Made by a program: the position numbers and the translations under genes. From the NCBI RefSeq assembly GCF_902143515.1, contig NZ_CABFVD010000006.1:124001-188000 (forward strand): DNA of 64,000 nucleotides, given 5' to 3'. This DNA is from Hathewaya massiliensis. Its GTDB lineage: Bacteria; Bacillota; Clostridia; Clostridiales; Clostridiaceae. Under the pieces are notes generated by a model. The model saw only the letters and a program-made list of their open reading frames with translations. It ran no database searches and was not told where the DNA came from. The stretch's first letter is position 1, and every line of letters begins with the position of its first letter. Below, piece by piece: positions 48,224 to 58,705 of the stretch.

Positions 48224-48847
48224 CTATTTAAAACTTATAGGTAGAAGTTCCCAAGGCATTAAAGCATACATAATATATAAAAGTAATACTATATTTATAA
48301 ATCCCTCTATCCCTTTTCCTAATTTTGAATTTAGTGAATAATTTAGGGGGAACTTTATCTTTTTCTTATTTATAGGATAAAACAAGGGTATCCCTGCTTT
48401 AGTAAGCATATCACAAAGTAAGTGTCCACCATATCCTAAAACTATATAAAAAGTTAGGTAGGGCTTTGAAAACTTAGTTTCCCAAAGTGCTCCTATTACA
48501 CTAAAAATTAAAAAACCTAAAAAACTATGAGAAAATCCATTTCTGTGAGAGTTTAGAGATATAACAATAAAAGAAATCCCTAAGGCCTTAAGTGCTAAAT
48601 CATTCCAGTATATATAATCAAACCAAAGTATTAATATTCCAATGCATGCGTAAAAAGTTCTTTTAGTATTTTCATTTTTTATGGGAAGTATGTATTTATT
48701 TAATATGCTTTTAGGGTGGTCAATATCTGGTAAAAGTGCTGCTCCAACAGTTACTATTAGACCTAAAACTTCAAATTTCCCGGGTAATTTCCCACAAAAA
48801 AACACATAACTTGATAACCCCACCATAGCATGAGTTTTTCCTTGCAT
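48224..48847 (-). CDS. YdjM/LexA-regulated-type membrane metal hydrolase
   Basis: This ~207-residue membrane protein opens MQGKTHAMVGLSSY with a His near the start. It has ALLPDIDHPKS, then NSHRNGFSHS, and GGHLLCDMLTKAG: the His/Asp set of the DUF457/YdjM family (metal-dependent hydrolase, membrane-bound). The ATG at 48847 follows AAGGAG; a frame open to 48880 is not supported. E. coli YdjM is induced by DNA damage, and a LexA-like box lies upstream here. The catalytic reaction is not known. Confidence 0.8.
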   Translation of the reverse strand: MQGKTHAMVGLSSYVFFCGKLPGKFEVLGLIVTVGAALLPDIDHPKSILNKYILPIKNENTKRTFYACIGILILWFDYIYWNDLALKALGISFIVISLNSHRNGFSHSFLGFLIFSVIGALWETKFSKPYLTFYIVLGYGGHLLCDMLTKAGIPLFYPINKKKIKFPLNYSLNSKLGKGIEGFINIVLLLYIMYALMPWELLPISFK

Positions 48848-48901
48848 AATAGTCTCCTTATTAGGTAATAATTTTACCAAAAAACAACTTGATCATTCCC
48901 C

Positions 48902-48952
48902 ATTATACCACAATTATAGACATATTATAAGTTTAAACACAACATACGTTCG
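48902..48952 (-). promoter_or_regulatory. LexA-like box and -10 box upstream of the YdjM-uvrC unit
   Basis: On the minus strand CGAACGTATGTTG (48940-48952) is close to the Gram-positive SOS box CGAAC-N4-GTTC, differing at the last position. TATAAT at 48902-48907 fits a -10 box, with a weak -35. Confidence 0.5.
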
Positions 48953-48974
48953 AAGCCTTTTCACTATACAAATT

Positions 48975-49021
48975 AAAAGGAATTTTCTAATGAAAACTTT
49001 AATTTCAAATTAGAAAATTCC
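48975..49021 (-). terminator. Terminator of the PBP gene
   Basis: GGAATTTTCTAAT pairs with ATTAGAAAATTCC over 13 bases on the minus strand, then TTTTAATT. It lies 7 bases past the stop. Confidence 0.75.
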
Positions 49022-49027
49022 TGTTTT

Positions 49028-50431
49028 TTATCTTTGTAAATAGCTCTTTACTAAATCTCTTGAAATAGTTGCTGCGGTACTTCCACCAGTACCTCCTTCT
49101 TCAACTAATACGGCAAAAGCTATTTTAGGTTTATCATAGGGTGCAAATCCTATAAACCATGAATGTGATTCAGAACTTTCCATATGTTCTGCCGTACCTG
49201 TTTTACCGCAAACTTGAATGCCATCTATAGCAGCTTTTTTACCTGTTCCTCTGTTTACTACATCTTTCATATAACCTTTCAGCAAATTAGCCTGCTCAGG
49301 TGAAAGAGGCTCTCCTAAAACTTCTCCCTTATATGATTTAATATTTTTATTATTATCAGTTATAACATTAGTTACCATAATAGGTTTCATTAACTTGCCA
49401 TTATTAGCTACAGAACTAGCAACTAAGGCCATTTGGATTGGTGTTGTAAGAACACTTCCTTGTCCTATAGCACTTTGTGCAATGTTACCTTGTTCATAGT
49501 TTTTAAGCTCTGGAAATCTACTATTTTCTATTACTAAACCTTCTGCAGGTATGTTTTTATTAAAAAAGAAGTTCTCTGTACTTTGTTTTAGTTTTGCATT
49601 TCCTAAATCTAATCCTAATTGTCCAAAAACTACATTACTAGAATTAACAAATGCATCCCTAAAGTCTATGTTTCCTAAAGCATGCCCTCCATAATTTTTT
49701 AGAGAGTATTTATCGTTAAACTTTAATACTCCATTATCTTTAAAGGTTCTGCTCGTAACCCCTGGCATATTCTGTAGTGCACTTGTGGCAGTTACAACTT
49801 TAAATATAGACCCAGGAGGATATAGGCCTGAGGTAGCTCTATTTAGCAGGGGGCTATTTTTATCTGCATTTAGGTTTTTCCATGAATCTTTTAAATTATT
49901 AGGATTATAAGTAGGTTTTGAAACTATAGCTAAAACTTCTCCTGTAGATGGATCTAATGCAACGATTGAACCTTTTCTATCGCCTAAAAGCTCACTGGCT
50001 TTTTTTTGAAGTCCTGTGTCTAAGGTTGTAACCACATTATATCCTTTTTTAACACCTTTTTTGTTTATAGGGTTAAAAACGCCTTCTATTTTACCCATAA
50101 GCTCCTTATCATAGATTCTTTGTAATCCTGTAAGTCCATATACATCATCCATGTATCCTAGAACATGTGCAAAGTCTCCTCCACCAATATAATTAAGACT
50201 CTGCTTTCCATTTTTTACTCCATTGCTCTTTACTAAAACTTTTTTATCTCTATCTAAAATACTTCCTCTTTCTGTATTGTTTCTCTCATACCACAATCTA
50301 TTATTAAAAGTACTACTTTCTATCTTTTCTCCATGTGCAACGTAAGTATACATAATGTAGGAAATTAACATTATAAAAAGCAATAAGAATATGACTAAAA
50401 CTTTTTTTATGTTTTGTGATATATCTCTCAT
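49028..50431 (-). CDS. Class B penicillin-binding protein (transpeptidase)
   Basis: This 467-residue protein has one N-terminal membrane anchor and a transpeptidase domain with the three active motifs: S-X-X-K in PPGSIFKVV, S-X-N in VNSSNVVFG and K-T-G in CGKTGTAEHM. There is no long N-terminal PASTA or dimerisation part, so it is the short PbpA/FtsI-like form that works with a SEDS glycosyltransferase, here the neighbouring FtsW/RodA-type gene two bases upstream. An FHA protein precedes both, as in the wall-regulatory clusters of clostridia and actinobacteria. Confidence 0.93.
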   Translation of the reverse strand: MRDISQNIKKVLVIFLLLFIMLISYIMYTYVAHGEKIESSTFNNRLWYERNNTERGSILDRDKKVLVKSNGVKNGKQSLNYIGGGDFAHVLGYMDDVYGLTGLQRIYDKELMGKIEGVFNPINKKGVKKGYNVVTTLDTGLQKKASELLGDRKGSIVALDPSTGEVLAIVSKPTYNPNNLKDSWKNLNADKNSPLLNRATSGLYPPGSIFKVVTATSALQNMPGVTSRTFKDNGVLKFNDKYSLKNYGGHALGNIDFRDAFVNSSNVVFGQLGLDLGNAKLKQSTENFFFNKNIPAEGLVIENSRFPELKNYEQGNIAQSAIGQGSVLTTPIQMALVASSVANNGKLMKPIMVTNVITDNNKNIKSYKGEVLGEPLSPEQANLLKGYMKDVVNRGTGKKAAIDGIQVCGKTGTAEHMESSESHSWFIGFAPYDKPKIAFAVLVEEGGTGGSTAATISRDLVKSYLQR

Positions 50432-50433
50432 AT

Positions 50434-51705
50434 TTACCTACCCTCTTCTGAAATTTTCTGAAGAATACCTAAGGAAAAAAATGTTACTATCATAGAACTT
50501 CCTCCTTGACTTACAAAGGGCAAAGTTATGCCTGTAAGTGGTACTGCTCCAGTAACTCCACCAATAATAACAAGTACCTGTGCAGCTATCATAGTGCTAT
50601 ATCCTACAGCAAGTAACTTTGAAAAATCATCTTCTGTATATATAGCAGCTCTCATGCATCTATAAAAAAGTAAGAAGTATAAAAGCATAATTGCTATGCC
50701 CATTACTATTCCCATTTCTTCACATATAGCAGCAAAGATAAAGTCTGAAGTAACAACAGGTATTGCCTTAGGTTGCCCTAATCCTAAACCTGAGCCAAAA
50801 AAACCTCCAGATACAATAGCAATTAAAGACTGAACCAATTGATGCCCTTCATTATAACCATACTTAAAAGGATCTAACCATATCTGTACTCTCACTCTTA
50901 CGTGTCCAAAAAGTTTATAACTTATGATACCACCTAATATAAACAGTATAAAACATACAATTACATACTTAAATTTAGATGTTCCAATATACAACATAGT
51001 TACAGATATACCAAAAAATATTAGAGCTGATCCTAAATCTTTTTGAAGAACCATAAACCCTAAGGTTATCATAACAATTAAAGCTGGTTCTATTAAAAGT
51101 ATTATACTTTTTTTTGATTTTTCAAAACTCCTTTTATTACCTAAGTTATTCTTTTGGATAAAATCATCCATCTTGCTTTGATAGTCCTTTAAAGCTGATG
51201 CTAAGTACGCAACTAAAGCTATTTTCCCGAACTCTGAAGGTTGAAAAGTAAATCCTGCAACAGTTATCCAGTTTTTTGAACCAAACTTTGCTTCAGCAAA
51301 TAGTGTTCCCATAGACATAAACATTACAGTTACTATTAAATAAAAATACTTGTACTTAGAAAATCTTTTTAAATCTGGTATTACAACCACTATAAATATA
51401 AATAAGCATATTCCTATAGTAAACCACATTACTTGTTTTATAGATGCTAATTTATCTAATCTATATAGCATTACAATCCCTATTACAGATAGTATGTTTG
51501 CAAATATAAGTATGTATTTATCTCCATCTGGAAAGAATTTTCTTATAATAAAATGAGAATATGCTAGTAAAACACATAAAATCCCAGCCATAGCAAGGGA
51601 ACCTTTATCGAAGGTGCTTTGAATTATGGCTAGATTAAAAAAACAAACTAATGTCAATAAATAAGTAAGCCTTAATAACTTTTTTTCTTTCTTATAATAA
51701 TTCAT
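50434..51705 (-). CDS. FtsW/RodA/SpoVE-family SEDS glycosyltransferase
   Basis: This 423-residue polytopic protein with about ten helices has SEDS motifs: AKFGSKNWITVAGFTFQPSEFGKIA (the -QPSE- loop) and the conserved GSGLGLGQPKA and LPFVSQGGSSM near the end. It polymerises glycan strands, with the PBP two bases downstream supplying crosslinking. The exact name among FtsW, RodA and SpoVE cannot be fixed from this sequence; position beside an FHA protein and a PBP favours a RodA-like role. Confidence 0.92.
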   Translation of the reverse strand: MNYYKKEKKLLRLTYLLTLVCFFNLAIIQSTFDKGSLAMAGILCVLLAYSHFIIRKFFPDGDKYILIFANILSVIGIVMLYRLDKLASIKQVMWFTIGICLFIFIVVVIPDLKRFSKYKYFYLIVTVMFMSMGTLFAEAKFGSKNWITVAGFTFQPSEFGKIALVAYLASALKDYQSKMDDFIQKNNLGNKRSFEKSKKSIILLIEPALIVMITLGFMVLQKDLGSALIFFGISVTMLYIGTSKFKYVIVCFILFILGGIISYKLFGHVRVRVQIWLDPFKYGYNEGHQLVQSLIAIVSGGFFGSGLGLGQPKAIPVVTSDFIFAAICEEMGIVMGIAIMLLYFLLFYRCMRAAIYTEDDFSKLLAVGYSTMIAAQVLVIIGGVTGAVPLTGITLPFVSQGGSSMIVTFFSLGILQKISEEGR

Positions 51706-51723
51706 TTTATTTCCTCCTAATAA

Positions 51724-52170
51724 TTAGGATATAACCTTAAAAACTGCACTTCCAATCTTTATGCTATCACCTGGATTCAATAAGGAATCATTGCTTAATA
51801 AATTATTATTTAAATAAGTACCATTGGTACTATTTAAATCAGATATTAAATAAGCATTATTTTTCATGTATATTTTTGCATGATATGAAGAAACATATGA
51901 ATCATTAAGGATTAGCAAATTATCTGGTTTTCTTCCTATGGTTAAATCTCCATTAATTGGAATTACTGATCCAGGCCTTAAGTTTATATTTCCTCCTGAG
52001 CTTACAACTTCTAGGCCAACAGATCTTCTCTTATTGTTTCTTGAATTACTCTTTTTACCTTTAGGATTTTTAATGTCTCTATACATTATGATTAGGGCTA
52101 AAAATATTATTATATATATTATTCCTATGATTACAAATTTAAATATTGAACTTAAACTCTCCAACCCCAT
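51724..52170 (-). CDS. FHA-domain membrane protein
   Basis: This 148-residue protein has an N-terminal membrane helix (about 10-28), a basic stretch, and a C-terminal FHA domain (about 70-148; TIGRKPDN and the phosphothreonine-site SSYHAK, NSTNGTYLN). FHA domains bind phospho-Thr, so this should read a Ser/Thr kinase signal at the membrane and pass it to the SEDS/PBP pair 18 bases downstream. No kinase gene is in the window. Confidence 0.9.
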   Translation of the reverse strand: MGLESLSSIFKFVIIGIIYIIIFLALIIMYRDIKNPKGKKSNSRNNKRRSVGLEVVSSGGNINLRPGSVIPINGDLTIGRKPDNLLILNDSYVSSYHAKIYMKNNAYLISDLNSTNGTYLNNNLLSNDSLLNPGDSIKIGSAVFKVIS

Positions 52171-52313
52171 AAACTCACTCCTCTTTTAAATATTTTAGCT
52201 CTTAACTCTTTTTTTGTATCATGGGTAAACTACTATCTACTTCGATTTATAGTAGCTAATTCCAGATTTCTCAAACACTAATTAAAGCTATTCATATAAG
52301 TATCTTTTAATAA

Positions 52314-52343
52314 TTAAGACTAGCTAAATAGAAGCTAGTCTTA
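52314..52343 (-). terminator. Hairpin after uvrA
   Basis: TTAAGACTAGCT pairs with AGCTAGTCTTAA, 14 bases past the uvrA stop. The T-run is poor, so termination is moderate at best. Confidence 0.55.
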
Positions 52344-52357
52344 ATTTCATAGCTTTA

Positions 52358-55180
52358 TTATAGCATTTTTTTAAGATATTGTCCTGTATATGAATGCCTA
52401 TTTTTAGCTATTTCTTCGGGAGTTCCAGTACAAAGTATAGTACCACCTTTTTCTCCACCTTCAGGTCCAAGGTCTACTAAGTAGTCTGCTGACTTTATTA
52501 CATCTAAGTTGTGCTCTATTACTACTATGGTATTACCACCTTGAACTAATCTTTGTAAAATTTTTATTAATCTACTTACATCATCAATATGAAGTCCTGT
52601 TGTAGGTTCATCTAAAATATAAAAAGTTTTTCCTGTGCTCCTTTTTGAAAGTTCTGATGCAAGTTTTATTCTTTGTGCCTCTCCTCCTGACAACTGGGTT
52701 GAAGGTTGACCTAATCTCACATATCCTAAACCAACATCCATTAAGGTTTGTAACTTATTCTTTATTCTAGGAATGTTCTCAAAAAACTCTAGAGCTTCTT
52801 CTACGGTCATGTTTAATACATCATCTATACTTTTACCCTTGTATTTTACCTCTAAGGTTTCCCTATTGTATCTTTTTCCCTTACAAACTTCACAAGGAAC
52901 ATATACATCAGATAAAAACTGCATTTCAATTTTTATAATTCCATCTCCATGACAAGATTCACATCTTCCACCTTTTACATTAAAACTAAATCTTCCTGGC
53001 TTATATCCTCTCATTTTAGCTTCTGCTGTGGTAGAGAATAGCTCTCTTATAACATCAAAAACTCCAGTATATGTTGCTGGATTAGACCTTGGTGTCCTAC
53101 CTATAGGGCTTTGGTCTATATTTATTATTTTATCTATATTTTTATAACCTAAAATTTCCTTATGTGCACCTGGCATATTTCTAGAACGGTTTATGTTTCT
53201 AGACAATCCTTTATAAAGTATTTCATTTACTAGAGTACTCTTCCCAGAACCAGATACCCCTGTTACGCAGGTAAATAAGCCAAGAGGAAACTCTACATCT
53301 ATATTTTTTAAATTATTCTCTTTTGCTCCTATAATCTTAATAGCTTTTTCACCTGGTGTTCTTCTTTCTGTAGGAACCTCAATGATTTTCTCTTCTCTTA
53401 AGTATTGACCAGTAATGGATTCTTTACACTGTTTAATCTCTTCTAAAGTTCCAGCTGCTACAATTTTGCCACCATTTTCTCCTGCTTTTGGTCCTATATC
53501 TACTACAAAATCAGCTTCTTTTATGGTATCTTCATCATGTTCAACAACTATTAAGGTATTTCCTAAATCCCTTAAATGTTTTAGGGTAGAGATTAACCTA
53601 TCGTTATCTCTTTGATGAAGCCCTATACTAGGCTCATCTAATATATATAGAACCCCTACTAAACTAGAACCTATTTGAGTTGCAAGCCTTATTCTTTGTG
53701 CTTCTCCTCCTGACAAAGTTCCTGATGCCCTAGAAAGATCTAAATATTCTAGTCCTACATCTACTAAGAACCTTAATCTACTATTTATCTCTTTTAATAT
53801 TTGATTTCCTATTATTTGATTCTTCTCACTTAGTTCCAAAGTATTCAAAAAATCTAATTCTTCTTTTATTGCCATATTACAAAATTCATATATATTTCTC
53901 TCTCCTACAGTAACAGATAAAGCTTCTGGATTAAGCCTAGCTCCCTTACACTTAGGACAAGGCGTATCCTTCATAAATTGCTCTATCTCTCTTTTTATGT
54001 AATCTGAATTAGTTTCCAAATACCTTCTTTTTAAACTAGGTATAATTCCTTCATATTTATGATTGTACACTCCATACCTAAAATCTTTAACATATTCAAC
54101 CTTTAGACGTTCATCCTTTGTTCCATATAAAAGCATATCCAAAATTTCACTGTCTAAATCTTTTATTGGAGTCTCTAAAGAAAACTTATACTTTTCACAT
54201 AGAGCCTTTAAAACAGCATATCTCCATGAATCTTCTTTAAGACTTCCTTCACCATAGCAAGCTATAGCCCCACTCATTATACTCTTTTCTTTATCTGGTA
54301 TTATTAAATCCTCATCTATTTCCATTAAAGTTCCAAGTCCATCACAATGGTCGCATTTTCCATAAGGAGAGTTAAAAGAAAATAATCTAGGAGCTATTTC
54401 CCCTATACTTATACCACACTCTGCACAAGAAAAATTTTCACTAAATAAAATATCCTCTCCATCTATTATATTTATAATAACTAATCCCTCTGCAAGTTTT
54501 AAAGCTGCTTCTAAGGAATCTGATAATCTACTTTCTATACCTTCCTTAACTACTATTCTATCTATAACTATTTCAATAGTATGCTTTTTATTCTTTTCAA
54601 GTTTAATTTCACTTTCAGTTATGTCATAGATCTCACCATCTATTCTGGTTCTTACATATCCATTTTTCTTTATATTCTCTAAAACTTTTTGATGCTCTCC
54701 CTTTCTCCCTCTTATTATGGGAGCAAGAACTTGAAGTTTAGTTCTCTCTTCTAACTGCATAATTTTATCTACCATAGTATCTATACTTTGCTGGCTTATC
54801 TCCTTACCGCATTTAGGACAATGTGGTTTTCCTATTCTTGCATATAAAAGTCTTAGATAATCATAAATTTCTGTTACTGTTCCCACTGTAGAACGAGGGT
54901 TTCTACTAGTAGTCTTTTGATCTATTGATATAGCAGGTGAAAGTCCCTCTATATATTCTACATCTGGCTTATCCATTTGACCTAAAAATTGTCTTGCATA
55001 AGCAGATAAAGATTCTACATACCTTCTCTGCCCTTCTGCATATATAGTGTCAAAGGCTAAGGATGATTTTCCTGAGCCAGAAAGTCCTGTAAAAACTATA
55101 AACTTGTCTCTTGGTAACTCTAAATCTACGTTTTTTAAATTATGAACTTTTGCACCTTTTATTATTATTTTATCTTTCAT
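52358..55180 (-). CDS. uvrA: Excinuclease ABC subunit A
   Basis: This 940-residue damage-recognition ATPase has two ABC domains: first Walker [21 protein letters not shown], signature [17 protein letters not shown]; second Walker [16 protein letters not shown], signature [17 protein letters not shown]. Zinc-finger Cys pairs are visible ([16 protein letters not shown]). It acts with UvrB, whose gene lies 22 bases upstream in the same direction, and both are probably SOS-controlled. Confidence 0.97.
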   Translation of the reverse strand: MKDKIIIKGAKVHNLKNVDLELPRDKFIVFTGLSGSGKSSLAFDTIYAEGQRRYVESLSAYARQFLGQMDKPDVEYIEGLSPAISIDQKTTSRNPRSTVGTVTEIYDYLRLLYARIGKPHCPKCGKEISQQSIDTMVDKIMQLEERTKLQVLAPIIRGRKGEHQKVLENIKKNGYVRTRIDGEIYDITESEIKLEKNKKHTIEIVIDRIVVKEGIESRLSDSLEAALKLAEGLVIINIIDGEDILFSENFSCAECGISIGEIAPRLFSFNSPYGKCDHCDGLGTLMEIDEDLIIPDKEKSIMSGAIACYGEGSLKEDSWRYAVLKALCEKYKFSLETPIKDLDSEILDMLLYGTKDERLKVEYVKDFRYGVYNHKYEGIIPSLKRRYLETNSDYIKREIEQFMKDTPCPKCKGARLNPEALSVTVGERNIYEFCNMAIKEELDFLNTLELSEKNQIIGNQILKEINSRLRFLVDVGLEYLDLSRASGTLSGGEAQRIRLATQIGSSLVGVLYILDEPSIGLHQRDNDRLISTLKHLRDLGNTLIVVEHDEDTIKEADFVVDIGPKAGENGGKIVAAGTLEEIKQCKESITGQYLREEKIIEVPTERRTPGEKAIKIIGAKENNLKNIDVEFPLGLFTCVTGVSGSGKSTLVNEILYKGLSRNINRSRNMPGAHKEILGYKNIDKIINIDQSPIGRTPRSNPATYTGVFDVIRELFSTTAEAKMRGYKPGRFSFNVKGGRCESCHGDGIIKIEMQFLSDVYVPCEVCKGKRYNRETLEVKYKGKSIDDVLNMTVEEALEFFENIPRIKNKLQTLMDVGLGYVRLGQPSTQLSGGEAQRIKLASELSKRSTGKTFYILDEPTTGLHIDDVSRLIKILQRLVQGGNTIVVIEHNLDVIKSADYLVDLGPEGGEKGGTILCTGTPEEIAKNRHSYTGQYLKKML

Positions 55181-55202
55181 AGTTTTCCCTCCCTTAAAAG
55201 GA

Positions 55203-57179
55203 CTACTCTTTAACTTGGTTTTTTAAAGATGTTATAATATCTCTTAATTCAGCTGCTTTTTCAAACTCTAGGTTTTTAGCTGCTTCCTTCATATCTTTTT
55301 CATATTCATCTATTAAAGATAATATCTCTTCTTTATTTCCTTCTACAATAGGTTCTGATATATTATATTGTTCCTCCTCTTCTGCTGAAGTTGTTGCCTC
55401 TATTATTTCTCTTATATCTTTATAAATAGTTTTTGGTGTTATCCCGTGTTCTTCATTATATTTCATTTGTATTTCTCTTCTTCTATTAGTTTCACTTATA
55501 GCCTTATCCATTGCCTTTGTAATTTTATCTGCATACATTATAACTTTACTTTCAGAGTTTCTAGCTGCTCTTCCTATGGTTTGAATAAGAGAGGTTTCCG
55601 ACCTTAAAAACCCTTCCTTATCCGCATCTAATATAGTAACTAGTGCTACTTCTGGAATGTCTAAGCCCTCTCTTAAAAGGTTGATACCAACCAAAACATC
55701 ATATTTTCCTAGTCTTAAATCTCTAATAGTTTTCATTCTATCCATAGTTTTAACTTCTGAGTGAAGGTAAGCTGTCTTAATTCCCATTTCTTTTAGATAT
55801 TTTGTAAGATCTTCAGCCATCTTCTTAGTTAAAGTAGTAACTAATGTTCTATATCCACGGTTTATAGTCTCTTGTATACTAGCATATAGATCATCTATTT
55901 GCCCCTCAGTACTTTTTACTATGATTTCTGGATCAAGAAGTCCTGTAGGTCTTATGATCTGCTCTGCCGTATTTTGTGAATGTTCCTTCTCATAATCACT
56001 AGGAGTTGCACTTACAAACACAGTCTGGTTTAGTCTTTCTTCAAATTCATGAAACTTTAAAGGTCTATTGTCATATGCACATGGAAGTCTGAAACCATAG
56101 TCTACAAGATTTCTCTTTCTTGAATAATCTCCACCATACATAGCTCTAGTTTGTGGGAGTGTAACGTGGCTTTCATCTATAAAAAGCAGATAATCCTTTG
56201 GAAAATAATCTAAAAGTGTATTTGGCGGTGTCCCTTTTAACCTACCATCTAGAACTCTAGAGTAGTTTTCTATACCACTGCAATATCCCATTTCTCGTAT
56301 CATCTCTATATCAAAATTAGTTCTTTGTTTTAACCTTTGAGCTTCTAGTGCTTTTCCTTCTTCTAATAATTCTTTTAATCTCTCTTCTAACTCAACTTCT
56401 ATTACCTTTATTGCTTTCTCTAGCCTATCCTCTGAAGTAGCAAAGTGAGATGCAGGGAATATCATAGCATGTTTTCTCTTTCCTGTTATATGACCTGTTA
56501 GTACATCAAATTCACATATTCTATCTATTTCATCTCCAAAAAACTCTATTCTTATACCTGTATTAGTTGAGGATGCTGGAAAAATATCTATAACATCCCC
56601 TCTAACTCTAAAGGTTCCTCTAACAAAGTTTATGTCGTTTCTCTCATATTGAATGCTCACAAGATTTTTCATTACTTCATTTCTTTGAACTTCCATACCT
56701 TCTCTTAAAGATACTGTAAGTTTTTTATATTCTTCCGGATTACCTAATCCATAAATACAAGACACAGAAGCTACAACTATAACATCTTTTCTCTCTAAAA
56801 GAGCAGCTGTAGCAGAGTGTCTTAATTTATCTATTTCATCATTTATAGCAGCATCCTTCTCTATAAATGTATCCGTTTGGGGCACATAAGCCTCTGGCTG
56901 ATAATAGTCATAGTAAGATACAAAGTATTCTACGGAGTTCTCTGGGAAAAACTCTCTAAATTCAGAACATAACTGAGCTGCAAGAGTTTTATTATGAGCT
57001 AAAACTAGGGTTGGCTTTTGAACCTTTTCAATAATATTAGCCATGGTAAAAGTCTTACCTGACCCCGTAACTCCAAGAAGAGTTTGAAATGACTTTCCCT
57101 TCTTTATCCCATCTGCTATGGATTCTATAGCCTGTGGTTGATCACCAGTTGGTTTAAACTTAGAATGAACTTTAAACAT
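55203..57179 (-). CDS. uvrB: Excinuclease ABC subunit B
   Basis: This ~658-residue helicase-like repair protein has Walker [13 protein letters not shown], the beta-hairpin region [20 protein letters not shown] that clamps damaged DNA, DESHVT, and a C-terminal UVR motif for UvrC ([14 protein letters not shown]). The frame opens at 57200, but GGAGG lies at ribosome-site distance before the ATG at 57179, which gives the normal start MFKVHSKF. A LexA-like box (57195-57207) sits just upstream. Confidence 0.96.
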   Translation of the reverse strand: MFKVHSKFKPTGDQPQAIESIADGIKKGKSFQTLLGVTGSGKTFTMANIIEKVQKPTLVLAHNKTLAAQLCSEFREFFPENSVEYFVSYYDYYQPEAYVPQTDTFIEKDAAINDEIDKLRHSATAALLERKDVIVVASVSCIYGLGNPEEYKKLTVSLREGMEVQRNEVMKNLVSIQYERNDINFVRGTFRVRGDVIDIFPASSTNTGIRIEFFGDEIDRICEFDVLTGHITGKRKHAMIFPASHFATSEDRLEKAIKVIEVELEERLKELLEEGKALEAQRLKQRTNFDIEMIREMGYCSGIENYSRVLDGRLKGTPPNTLLDYFPKDYLLFIDESHVTLPQTRAMYGGDYSRKRNLVDYGFRLPCAYDNRPLKFHEFEERLNQTVFVSATPSDYEKEHSQNTAEQIIRPTGLLDPEIIVKSTEGQIDDLYASIQETINRGYRTLVTTLTKKMAEDLTKYLKEMGIKTAYLHSEVKTMDRMKTIRDLRLGKYDVLVGINLLREGLDIPEVALVTILDADKEGFLRSETSLIQTIGRAARNSESKVIMYADKITKAMDKAISETNRRREIQMKYNEEHGITPKTIYKDIREIIEATTSAEEEEQYNISEPIVEGNKEEILSLIDEYEKDMKEAAKNLEFEKAAELRDIITSLKNQVKE

Positions 57180-57194
57180 ATCTTTGCCTCCATT

Positions 57195-57207
57195 GAACAA
57201 ACGTTCG
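57195..57207 (-). promoter_or_regulatory. LexA-like (SOS) box upstream of uvrBA
   Basis: Minus-strand CGAACGTTTGTTC fits CGAAC-N4-GTTC, the core of the Bacillus/Clostridium DinR/LexA box. It lies 16 bases before the preferred uvrB ATG. Confidence 0.65.
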
Positions 57208-57254
57208 TTTATACTACTATTTTATGTTTTTAAACTGCTTATGTCAAGGTAAGC

Positions 57255-58553
57255 TTATTTTTCTTTTCCTTTCATACTATCTAATATGTCCTTAAAATTC
57301 TTTTTACTACTTCCCTTATACTTTATGAATTTATCGTCCCCAGCTATGCTTTTTGGTACAAATACAACCCCTAACCTTTTATCCTTAGTCATACTGTTAT
57401 AATAAATTTCTTTTATTTCTCCAGTACCTTTTTTTACTTTTAGCCATAAAAAGTTTTGAAGTTCTCTTAAATTTTCAAATATGTCCTTTTCGCTATCTAT
57501 ACTTTTATTATTTACTTCTATCAATAGATCTCCACTTTCTATCCCCATCTCTTGTGCAGGGGAATTAGGTGCAACTTCTAAAACCATTATTCCCTCTTCA
57601 CTACTTGTGTATTTAGCCTCTCCTTTTATCTCAAAATAAGTATCTAAAAATAACATTCCCTCATGAGCAATTGGAGCAAATATCAATACTACTAATTGTG
57701 CTAGGTACCCAAAAGATGCAAGTTGAGCTACTAGGGATAAAATTATGCCATAGGACAAAATTAATAATCCTGAAATTAAACTCTTCCTTTTTTTACTCTT
57801 AGTAAAAGTTATACTATTATAACCAACTACAGCATAGAAAGGAGTAATTGCTAATATAGATGACTTTAGTAGAGTTTCTGTAATACCACCATGAATTAAA
57901 GGCCACCAACTTGGCGTTATTAATTGTTCCTTAGTCACATCCATGACTAATTCCTTAGAAAACATAAGCATAATAGCTATAGGAACTGCCCAGTACCTAT
58001 TAAGGGCAAATCCTCCCATTATTTTTTCATCTTTGTTAGCAAAAACAGGAATAGCCCCTTTACTACCGTCAATCATAACTAAAAATCCTTCAACTACATG
58101 CATTACCCCAACCAAAGTCATTAAAGATACTATATTTAATTGTATATATTCAGATGTTTTTATTCCTAAAAAATCACCAACTAATTTCATAGTTAAAGTT
58201 ATAAGTCCTAATAGTGCTCCTGAATAGGAAAAACATATATACTTGTGATTAACAAACATAAGTATAATAGATAATAAAAAAAGCATATATATAACAGAAT
58301 TATTTGGAAATGACACCCCAAGATAACTTAAAATTAAGCTTCCTATAGCCCCACCTAAAATTCCTAAAACTATTTGTGAAATTGTAAGCTCTAAAGAAGA
58401 ATTAAGCCCCTCTCCTATAATCATCTTCTGCATCATAACTGTTCTTCTATTTTTTTTATAAAAACTTATGCCTAAAATAATAAGCAACATAACAAACATA
58501 GGATCTGTTATAGCATAAGCAACTCCTTGTATGGCATAAAATCCTATTTTCAT
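57255..58553 (-). CDS. PDZ-domain polytopic membrane protein
   Basis: This 432-residue protein has about eight to ten membrane helices over the first ~300 residues and a C-terminal PDZ domain (about 310-390; LEVAPNSPAQEMGIESGDLLIEVN). It has no protease catalytic motif. The family (PDZ-domain membrane proteins beside ctpA and uvrB in clostridia) is of unknown role, perhaps helping CtpA-type proteolysis at the membrane. Repeat copy C lies between it and ctpA. Confidence 0.85.
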   Translation of the reverse strand: MKIGFYAIQGVAYAITDPMFVMLLIILGISFYKKNRRTVMMQKMIIGEGLNSSLELTISQIVLGILGGAIGSLILSYLGVSFPNNSVIYMLFLLSIILMFVNHKYICFSYSGALLGLITLTMKLVGDFLGIKTSEYIQLNIVSLMTLVGVMHVVEGFLVMIDGSKGAIPVFANKDEKIMGGFALNRYWAVPIAIMLMFSKELVMDVTKEQLITPSWWPLIHGGITETLLKSSILAITPFYAVVGYNSITFTKSKKRKSLISGLLILSYGIILSLVAQLASFGYLAQLVVLIFAPIAHEGMLFLDTYFEIKGEAKYTSSEEGIMVLEVAPNSPAQEMGIESGDLLIEVNNKSIDSEKDIFENLRELQNFLWLKVKKGTGEIKEIYYNSMTKDKRLGVVFVPKSIAGDDKFIKYKGSSKKNFKDILDSMKGKEK

Positions 58554-58592
58554 AAAATCCCTCCCCTTATTAGATTCTCTAAATGTAAATTA

Positions 58593-58690
58593 GGGGATGT
58601 GGCATTAAGAATAAATACTACAATATATTGTGCTAATTTAAAATTTGCAAATCAATATATTGTGAGTAAATTCCTTAGTGCTACAGCCCC
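58593..58690 (+). repeat. 98-bp palindromic repeat, copy C (MITE-like)
   Basis: The ends GGGGATGTGGCATTAAG and the facing CTTAGTGCTACAGCCCC (allowing mismatches) pair, and ACAATATATT faces AATATATTGT inside. The right end lies 15 bases past the ctpA stop. Orientation matches copies A and B. Confidence 0.8.
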
Positions 58691-58705
58691 AATTCAAAAT
58701 AATCC

